A stretch of DNA of 64,000 nt from positions 1 to 64,000 of the forward strand of contig FTLJ01000147.1 of assembly GCA_900155495.1 (NCBI GenBank), given 5' to 3'. This stretch comes from Porogramme epimiltina. Lineage: Eukaryota > Basidiomycota > Agaricomycetes > Polyporales > Polyporaceae. Under the pieces are notes generated by a model. It saw only the letters and a program-made list of their open reading frames with translations, had not been told where the DNA came from and did not search any database. Shown here piece after piece: positions 57,444 to 64,000 of the stretch. Each line of letters opens with the position of its first letter. The first letter of the stretch is position 1. The translations under genes and the position numbers were made by a program.

Positions 57444-57851
57444 TCATAGTGAACCAAACGCGCTCGGACCTCCACCTGCCGCAGCGCCGACTGCCTGCAT
57501 CTTCTCTCCGACCTTCTTATTGACCTCGAAGAACTTGGCCACGCAGCGGTCTATGCAGACGCTCTCGCCTTTGTTGAGGTCGCCTTCTGCGTATCTCGTG
57601 CTAATGCACTTGGCGTGACATGACCTGTTGAGAAGTTAATGAGCGCGCATGTCCCGTGCGCCTCTCGGTGATAATATACTGACGTGACTAGACGGTTGAA
57701 GATGTCCGTGATCATGTCCAACCTATCCAAGCGTGTAAGCAGGAGCGTAGACAGATGGGCGATGTGGCACTCACTCCTGTGTGGCCATGTCCACACGCTC
57801 CTGGTTGATGCCACCCGCGCCGGGGGTAGAGCCGCGTCCGAGGAAAGACAT
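57444..57851 (-). CDS. TIM10: Mitochondrial small Tim chaperone Tim10
   Basis: Tim9-Tim10 hexamers escort hydrophobic precursors across the intermembrane space to the inner membrane. The start at 57851 gives [20 protein letters not shown]. Exon 2 encodes [14 protein letters not shown], and the third exon completes the twin CX3C motif with CHAKC and CIDRC, 16 residues apart. Next come [20 protein letters not shown] and a Gly/Ala tail ending [20 protein letters not shown] and LNKGES are Tim10-specific features that separate it from Tim9, Tim8 and Tim13. Two introns, about 90 residues. Head-to-head with UTP4 over 292 bp. Confidence 0.93.
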
Positions 57852-58143
57852 TTTTGTATGATGTGAAAAGAAGACAGAATAAGGGGCTGGGTGGAGGAAG
57901 ACGGCGAGAGTGGGTGCTGCCGGGAGGTGGTCGCTGGACGAGGAGTGACGCGAAGGCGTCTCTACGCGTCATGGACCCCTTCCCGATTCAGCACAGAAAA
58001 GTTTGCCCGTGACCTTCGCGTCGATCAAGTCCGCGGCAGGCTCTACGGCCCGCCTGCAAAACTTATCCTCTCCTCGTCTCTGCACACCTGAGTGCGTTCA
58101 TCCTCTCTGTGCCGTTTGGACACCAAAAAGGCGCGGCGCCACC
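57852..58143. promoter_or_regulatory. Divergent promoter TIM10 / UTP4
   Basis: 292 bp between the outward-facing start codons of a mitochondrial import gene and a nucleolar gene. No TATA box recognised. Confidence 0.45.
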
Positions 58144-61100
58144 ATGGTCGAAGGCACCTCCACCCTCGCAGTGCACCGCTGCCGCTTCGTCGACTACACA
58201 CCCTCCCCGGTCACTGCACTCTGCTTTCCACCGCTGCCCCTCCCTTCTGTCAAGGGGAAGAAGGCAGCTGCAAAACAAACCTTCCCAGGCTTTGGCCCCT
58301 TGGTTATTGGTCGTGCCAATGGTAACATTGAGCTCTGCGAATGGACGGGCTCAAGTCCTCGCAGTCCTGCACCTCAAGCATGGGTAGTTCGAAAGGTGCG
58401 TGTATTTCTCACAGCTCTGCAAACTCAAACTGACAGATCTCAAGACCTTGGTCGGCCCGTACTCGTCAAAAGTCGAATCCATTGCGCTCACCTTTCGCTC
58501 ACCAAGGCGCGCCGCACAAGAGGAGGTCCCCTCATGGTCAAATCTCCGCTTGTTCAGTGCGGGTGGAGGAAGCGAGCTCATAGAGTGGGACATTGAGCAA
58601 GGATGCGTAAAAGTGCGTCAATATGATTTCGTAATATTCTGGGCAGGGGGCTAATGAATTCACTTCCAGCGTACTCTCGGTTCTCAAGGCGGGCCTATAT
58701 GGTCCATCTCCCCGAATCCCGCTTCAACCATCCTTGCACTCGGTTGTGAAGACGGCTCCGTCCGACTTGTATCACTGCTCTATGATGAGCTGAATCATCT
58801 CCGACGCTTGGACAGGGTCAAGAGCCGGATACTCAGCATTGCGTGGGGGCCTCCCGTACCCCGTCAGTCTAAGTCACAAGCCAAGGGTGCAGACTCGGAT
58901 TCGGACGATGATGATGATGAATGGACGGACTCGTGGCTCGTTACGGGATGTTCAGACAGCAGCCTGCGCAAGTGGGACCTTCCGACTGGCCGTGTGCTCG
59001 AGAGGATGGGAACGGACAAAGTTCGTGGAGAGAGAACATTGGTCTGGGCTGTCGGCGTCCTGGGGTAAGAGTTAGCACTCTCTTCGTGCTAGATCTACCC
59101 CTCATATTCCTCTCAAAGTGACGGTACCGTTGTTTCCGGCGACTCGATGGGCATCGTCAAGTTCTGGGACTCGAGAACATGCACCCAGCTGCAAAGTTTC
59201 CAGGGTCACGCTGCAGACGTTCTCTGTCTTGCTGTCGGACCTGTAAGCGTTCTTTTTGACGTCATACGCGTACACTATACTAATGACCGCTGCTCGTAGG
59301 ACGGTACTGCTGTGTATACCTCGGGCGTTGATCAAAAAGTCACCCAGTTCTCATACGTCAAGACATCGCGTGGCTCCACGGATCCCTCCCCCTTGTTCTC
59401 GCGAGACTCAGGGCGGTGGGTCCAGTCAAGCTCTCGCCGACTTCATTCGCACGACGTCCGCGCGCTCGCGATCTGGCCACCACACACACCGCTCCCTGCA
59501 TCACATCAACGGCATTACCCCACTGACATTGCTCCTGTCCTTGCCTCCGGAGGTCTGGACATGTCGGTCGTCCTTACGCCAGCCGCATTGCCTGGAGCCA
59601 CCCTCGCAGGCAAGGTCACGAATCCCCTTTCGACGAGCACACAGGCGACGTTCGAAGACGCATATCACCGTAGACTGGCATACAGCAGCGGCGCGGCCAG
59701 CGCACCCGCGGTGCATCTCGCCAGGAGTGCACGCCTAGTCATGTGCATGCGGGAGGCAGGCCTGACCGTCTGGCGGGTGCCGAGGAGGAAGCAGAAGGGT
59801 GGTGACGACGACGATATGGAGGTCGATGGCGTCCATGCGCCAGACGGCAGCTGGGAGCGCGTGGTGGACATGGACCTGAACGTGCAGACAAACTTAGTTG
59901 CGGGAGCCATTTCGGATGATGGGAAATGGGTCGCCGTCGCCGACTGGTATGAGACGAAGTTGTTCCAACTCGTGGAGGTAAGCTTTTAGTCACGGTTGCA
60001 CTTGAATCTTGTCTTACGTGCCAACTATAGAAGGACGGCGACCTCAGGCCTAGGCGAATACGCGACTTCCCTGCACTGTTGCAGACGCAACTGTCAGAGA
60101 CGACTTGCGGAGCTTCCTCCCTTATCTTCACTCCGGACTCGTCAAAACTGGTGCTTGCAACCTCATTATCGGCTATGGTTCTCGTCATCGACCTGGGCTC
60201 CGCCGACGGCGCACCAAGCGTTTTGCGCAAATTCGATCAACATCGCATAAGAGACGGTTTCGTCAAAGGCCGCCTTATCAAGGGCAAGAAGACTTCGTCT
60301 TCCGGGCCAACAGACAGAGACGTTGACATGGCTTCTGACCGGGAAGACGCCGAAGCGGACGCGCAAGACCCTGCAGACGCGGCCGCATCTGACGGGGGCT
60401 CCGACTCAGACTCGAGCGACACCGAAGCTTCCAGGCGCGTACACACCACCGTGACCCGCATGGCCGTGAGCGCGGACGGCCAGTGGCTCGCGACGGCGGA
60501 CGCGCGCCGGCGGACGCACGTCTTCAACCTCGACGCGGTGCAGCACCAGTGCGCGCTGCCGACGTTCCCCGCGGCGGTGCACGCGCTCGCGTTCGACCCC
60601 GGCGCGCCGCACACGCTCGTGCTCGGGTTCGCGGACAACTCGCTCGAGGTGTTCGACGTAGAGGCCCGTGCGTTCCCCCGCTGGGCGCGCGCGCTCGTCC
60701 ATGCGCTCCCGCAGCGCTTCACGCACCTCCACGACCCCATCCTCGGCGCCACATTCGACCCCGGCGCGGGTGCGGGAGGGGCGGAAGGCCAGGCGGCGCT
60801 CCCGCCACAGACGGTGCTGTTCTGGGGCGCGACGTGGATGTGCAAGGTGATGCTCGCCGAGCGCGTCGGGTATGCTGGGTTCGAGAAGCGTAGGCGGGGG
60901 AAGCGGAAGGCACCGGACGCGGGGCAGGTTGGTGTCAACGGACGTGTTGAGGTCGCCGTCGCGGACGAGGCCGGACATGAGGGACAGCAGCAGCAACGCA
61001 ACTTCAAGCTTGTCACGCACTACCGGCCGCTGTTGCTCGTAGACTTCGTCGCGCCCGGGGAGCTCGTTGTCGTCGAGCGGCCGCTTGTGGATGTCCTGGC

Positions 61101-61146
61101 GAAATTGCCGCCCGCGTACTTCAAGCCGAAGTATGGGGCAACGTAG
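58144..61146 (+). CDS. UTP4: U3 snoRNP/t-UTP subunit Utp4 (cirhin)
   Basis: Utp4 is a WD40 member of the t-UTP/UtpA complex that binds nascent pre-rRNA and starts 90S assembly in the nucleolus. The start at 58144 reads MVEGTSTLAVHRCRFVDYTP. Two beta-propellers can be followed: GPLVIGRANGNIELCEW, LRLFSAGGGSELIEWDIEQG, LALGCEDGSVRLVSL, LVTGCSDSSLRKWDLPTGRV and VVSGDSMGIVKFWDSRTCTQ. The second includes GAISDDGKWVAVADWYETKL, TRMAVSADGQWLATADARRR and LVLGFADNSLEVFDVEARAF. Acidic linkers (DSDSDDDDDE and a longer one near residue 570) lie between. It ends VDVLAKLPPAYFKPKYGAT. Six or seven introns, mostly in the first half; over 850 residues, in range for the family. Confidence 0.92.
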
Positions 61147-61370
61147 GGGGGAAGGCAGATGTTGTATTGTTTGTCCGATCCGTTGTCTATAGGCAATGGT
61201 GGCGGCCGCCACGTACGTACATGTTGGGGCATAAAAGTAGACTATTTACTCCGTGTACTAAGTAAGCTCGAGAAGATGAGAGGTGTGCTAGGGCTACAAA
61301 GATAACTGGGCAAGAACGGACGCTCGATGACCAAAGTACCATGACAGAAAAGCCGAGGGAATGTCTGGCT

Positions 61371-62326
61371 TCACCCGAGGGTGCGCCTGAGACTGTCTTC
61401 GCGATTTTGTGCCTCTGACTCCCTGATAACAGTGGTCAGCTCTATACTGCGTAAATGAGACGTGGACCCACTTGGCATTGAGTAAGGAGAGATACAGAGT
61501 CCAGAACACCCCGCAGGTTGACTGGAATGGCACCCGATAAGCCAGCGGCATGAAACGGAAGTTGATCAACTGCACGCGATACATGTCAGCCGCCAGTCGC
61601 GAGGCCTTGGTAGGGACGAGATGGCAGTCCATACCTGTGTAATAGGCCAAACCTTCCAGTTCGCCATTAGGGCAGGCTTATACATGTCGCGGTATCGTCC
61701 TGCGAGGTGCTCGGCGTCGCGGCCTTCCATGACGCCCATAGACCCGATAAAGAGAGCAAGCTGTAGACTTATTCAGTGGGCTTCTTAAGGCGCTGGAACC
61801 GACCGAACGTACGCCGACGGGTGCCCTAGTACGTGATTTAGTGAAGGTTCGGGAGACCGAGCAGACACGGCACGACGCACATGAAAAGCTGATCTGCGCC
61901 GACACGACGGGCAAGTGCTCGAAGGCTAACCTTGCCGGGCTTGCTTCCCAGAGACCGCAGTGGGAATTTGCGCTCAAGGAAGAAGTTCCACCGGCCGATA
62001 AGAGGGCCTGGATTGAGGGCCACGTAAGACCGTGCCGATATGCTGCGTCCCCGTGGAACTCACCCATTGCAAACCCGAACGCAAAGAAACGCATTGTCCT
62101 CGCTACATCGTATTGGGGGGGATGCCGACGGTTTCCCGACTGCTCATCGGTCCGCGCTAGTTCAGGGGGGGCGCTATAAGTGTAGAGGAGGACTTACTAA
62201 TCTCTGGGTGAGTTGCGCAACTGCATCTCCGAGCGCGTTGAGAGCAGCGTTGGTGAAGGCGAGGGTGTAATAGGGGTGAGCTTCAAAGGACTGCTGGTAG
62301 ACACGAGCGAGCGCGACGTTGGCCAT
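61371..62326 (-). CDS. Mpv17/PMP22/SYM1-family membrane protein
   Basis: Four-helix membrane proteins of mitochondria or peroxisomes, thought to form small channels. The start at 62326 gives MANVALARVYQQSFEAHPYY and then TLAFTNAALNALGDAVAQLT. An intron joins to RRHPPQYDVARTMRFFAFGF, then MGPLIGRWNFFLERKFPL. The third part reads GADQLFM and SLFIGSMGVMEGRDAEHLAG. The family signature MYKPALMANWKVWPITQLIN is followed by FRFMPLAYRVPFQSTCGVFW and TLYLSLLNAKESEAQN. The stop is at 61371-61373. Five introns. The WxxWP-type signature with NFRF is characteristic. Organelle cannot be told from sequence; SYM1 of yeast is mitochondrial. Confidence 0.9.
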
Positions 62327-62721
62327 AGTTGTGAGATGAACGATGGACAGGAGTTGAAGGAAAGTGGGATTTGGGACCAGCCGAGACGAAAGGACGCATA
62401 TGAAAGGAGGCAGGCTCCACCGTTCTCCTCAATGTCGTCCAACAAGCGTCGCGTGGGTCTAAAGTGTACCACTCCCCTTTTGGTCCGGCGCCTATGTTTC
62501 AATAAGCAACCATGGTGACGTCATACCCTAGCGAACACCAGCCGCGAAGATTCCAGGCCCTTTGGCCTCTGATCATCACCATCTCGCTTGCGGGGCTTTA
62601 GACATATCATTCCAGAAGTGTCCAGAGCTCGGACGGAGAGGAATAACATGGTAAGTCATCTACAAATAATCATCCAGACGAGCGGGCGAAAGCAACAGCG
62701 TGGGCAACACACAGTCATGTA
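62327..62721. other. Intergenic between PTH2 and SYM1-like genes
   Basis: 395 bp, both neighbours on the minus strand. Contains the SYM1-like promoter and PTH2 3' UTR. No gene seen. Confidence 0.5.
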
Positions 62722-63730
62722 TCAGAGTAGACGCAGTTTGCCCGTCACCTTATTCACAAGTTCCACGGGACCTAAGGTATCCCACGTTCAGCACACTGGA
62801 GTGGTGTTTGGTAGAAGAGTCGCTTACCAGGACCGATCCCCAGTACCGTTCGTGACCCAGCTGCAATTTGTGTTCTCCCGCTGATAGTCGTGTAAACAAA
62901 CGCATTAGAAGGCTATAGTTGACTCACGCATCAACGATAGAGCGAGCTGCCAAGTTGAGACTCTTGGCAATCGCTTCCAGCTCGAGCAACTCGTCTTCTG
63001 AGTTGGCTTTCAGTGCAATCTTCGCTTGCCTGAAAGGGCGTCAATGGCTGGTTAGGTTCCAAGATCTCCAAAGGCTCTCACCCTGTCCTCTCCCAATGCT
63101 TCAGAAGCTGTACAAGTCGTTCAGCCCAAACTATATACTGACAATTGCACGAGTTACACACCGCGGGGTTCGTGATTTGAAGCGCCCGGTAACACGCGAG
63201 AGTAGCGTGTCTATTGTTATTGTTTAGACTGTTAGCAGGCGCATCGTCGTGCAGGGGAACGAGGGGCGTACCCGCATCTGTGAACGACAGGTTACGGTTT
63301 GTCGCGGGGTCAAGAAGTCCACACACTTACTGAGCTGCTATTTTCCCTGTGGACATGCCTAAGTCCGTCCTGACGATCAGGACCTAGTAGATTGTTAAGT
63401 ACGTGTGTTCTACATCATGCGAGGGGCGTACCATTTTGCAAGGCTCCATAATGCCGGGCTTTATAGCGGACAGGTCGCCATCGGCGAGGTCCTCCTCCTC
63501 GCTGTCACTGTCCTCTTGGGTGTTCTTTTGGGGCTGAACCTTGGGTTCCGTTGAGGCCTTGGGCTTCGCCGCCCGCTGTGTCTGGCTGGATCGCGCACCT
63601 AGTGCATAACCTGCACTGAGGGAGGTGAGGAGACAGAACGCGAAGATGACTAGAGAATATGTCAGACACGAGCAAGCCTTGAGAGGGGAAAGGTGTACGG
63701 ACCGCCCTGAGCAGTGGAGAGGGAGGTCAT
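62722..63730 (-). CDS. PTH2: Peptidyl-tRNA hydrolase 2
   Basis: Releases tRNA from prematurely dropped peptidyl-tRNA; the eukaryotic Pth2 is tail-out on mitochondria through an N-terminal anchor. The start at 63730 gives MTSLSTAQG, then across an intron VIFAFCLLTSLSAGYALGAR, the membrane anchor. A Lys/Gln/acidic linker (EDSDSEEEDLADGD) leads to the domain: EPCKMVLIVRTDLGMSTGKI, then AAQCSHATLACYRALQ, and LVQLLKHWERTGQ. LLELEAIAKSLNLAARSIVD is followed by GRTQIAAGSRTVLGIGP, then GPVELVNKVTGKLRLL and the stop at 62722-62724. Active-site Lys, His and Asp regions are intact. About five introns. Confidence 0.92.
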
Positions 63731-63912
63731 GGTGTACCGGACGGAAATAGCCGAGCCAATCCGCACCGGTGTCCTCGACTTTTTGTCCGGCGCTTGAGGA
63801 TCTTGCTCTCCTCGCGCCGTCTCCCGGTCTCCCGGTCTCCTGGTCGCCCCCCTCTCGTGCTTGCCTCTTTCTTCTACACCACGCTGGTATCTGAGGACAA
63901 GTTCTCAAGACC
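63731..63912. promoter_or_regulatory. Divergent promoter PTH2 / right-edge gene
   Basis: Only 182 bp separate the start codons, the tightest head-to-head gap in the window. Confidence 0.4.
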
Positions 63913-64000
63913 ATGGACTCCGTCAATGTCCCGGCCCCCGTCCCCCAGGCTGCACCGGAGGGCGCACCCGAACGCAAGCCCTTCTCGGAGCTCGGGCTCT
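63913..64000 (+). CDS. 5' end of a gene cut by the right edge
   Basis: An ATG in good context (ACCATGG) at 63913 opens a frame that runs to the window end, reading MDSVNVPAPVPQAAPEGAPE then RKPFSELGL. The Pro/Ala-rich start resembles a disordered N-terminus. No domain can be assigned from 29 residues. The ATG context and the short divergent gap to PTH2 support a real gene. Confidence 0.55.
   Translation, partial: MDSVNVPAPVPQAAPEGAPERKPFSELGL

Overview
The window reads as a gene-dense nuclear chromosome segment of a filamentous basidiomycete, most likely an Agaricomycete of wood-decay type. Nearly every gene is split by short introns (mostly 45-75 nt, GT..AG, CTNAC-like branch sites). Coding DNA is GC-rich with intergenic gaps of a few hundred bases. 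The gene content (secreted GH27 enzymes, aryl-alcohol-dehydrogenase-type reductase, LysM protein, BIM1-like copper protein, complex I factor IND1) fits that group. The lineage is inferred from gene content and style, not from a search. I count 29 complete gene models plus a truncated gene at the right edge and a doubtful one at the left edge. Gene bounds are start codon to stop codon, introns included.

Layout. 0-8.3 kb: two tandem secreted alpha-galactosidases and an aldo-keto reductase, all on the minus strand. 9.7-16 kb: an RBR ubiquitin ligase, GINS subunit PSF1, a secreted two-LysM protein and the mitochondrial Fe-S carrier IND1. 16-31.7 kb: the MPH1/FANCM helicase, a G-patch/zinc-finger protein, BET protein BDF1, WDR70, an unknown basic protein, frataxin and a single-domain rhodanese. 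32.8-34.7 kb: a CTR copper transporter followed directly by a GPI-type BIM1-like copper protein. 36-49 kb: an unknown protein, the sulfurtransferase TUM1, V-ATPase subunit C, a large multi-KH protein, an RNF14/ITT1-type RBR ligase and a possible papain-like-fold protein. 49-64 kb: ribosome-biogenesis factors URB2 and UTP4, threonine aldolase, a ZNF706-like protein, TIM10, an Mpv17/SYM1-like membrane protein, PTH2, and the start of one more gene.

How genes may work together. The clearest functional pair is CTR plus BIM1-like protein, which together look like a copper-uptake module. IND1, frataxin and two rhodanese-family proteins touch iron-sulfur or sulfur chemistry, but their proximity may be chance. 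Many genes sit head-to-head over 180-360 bp gaps and probably share divergent promoters (MPH1/G-patch, WDR70/unknown, TUM1/VMA5, GLY1/ZNF706-like, TIM10/UTP4, PTH2/right-edge gene).

Best leads: the CTR-BIM1 pair; microexons of 15-18 nt that carry essential motifs (both GH27 genes, and threonine aldolase); the tryptophan GW-repeat tail of the G-patch protein; a 445-nt intron just before the WDR70 C-terminus; and an unclassified His/Cys protein near 48.5 kb.
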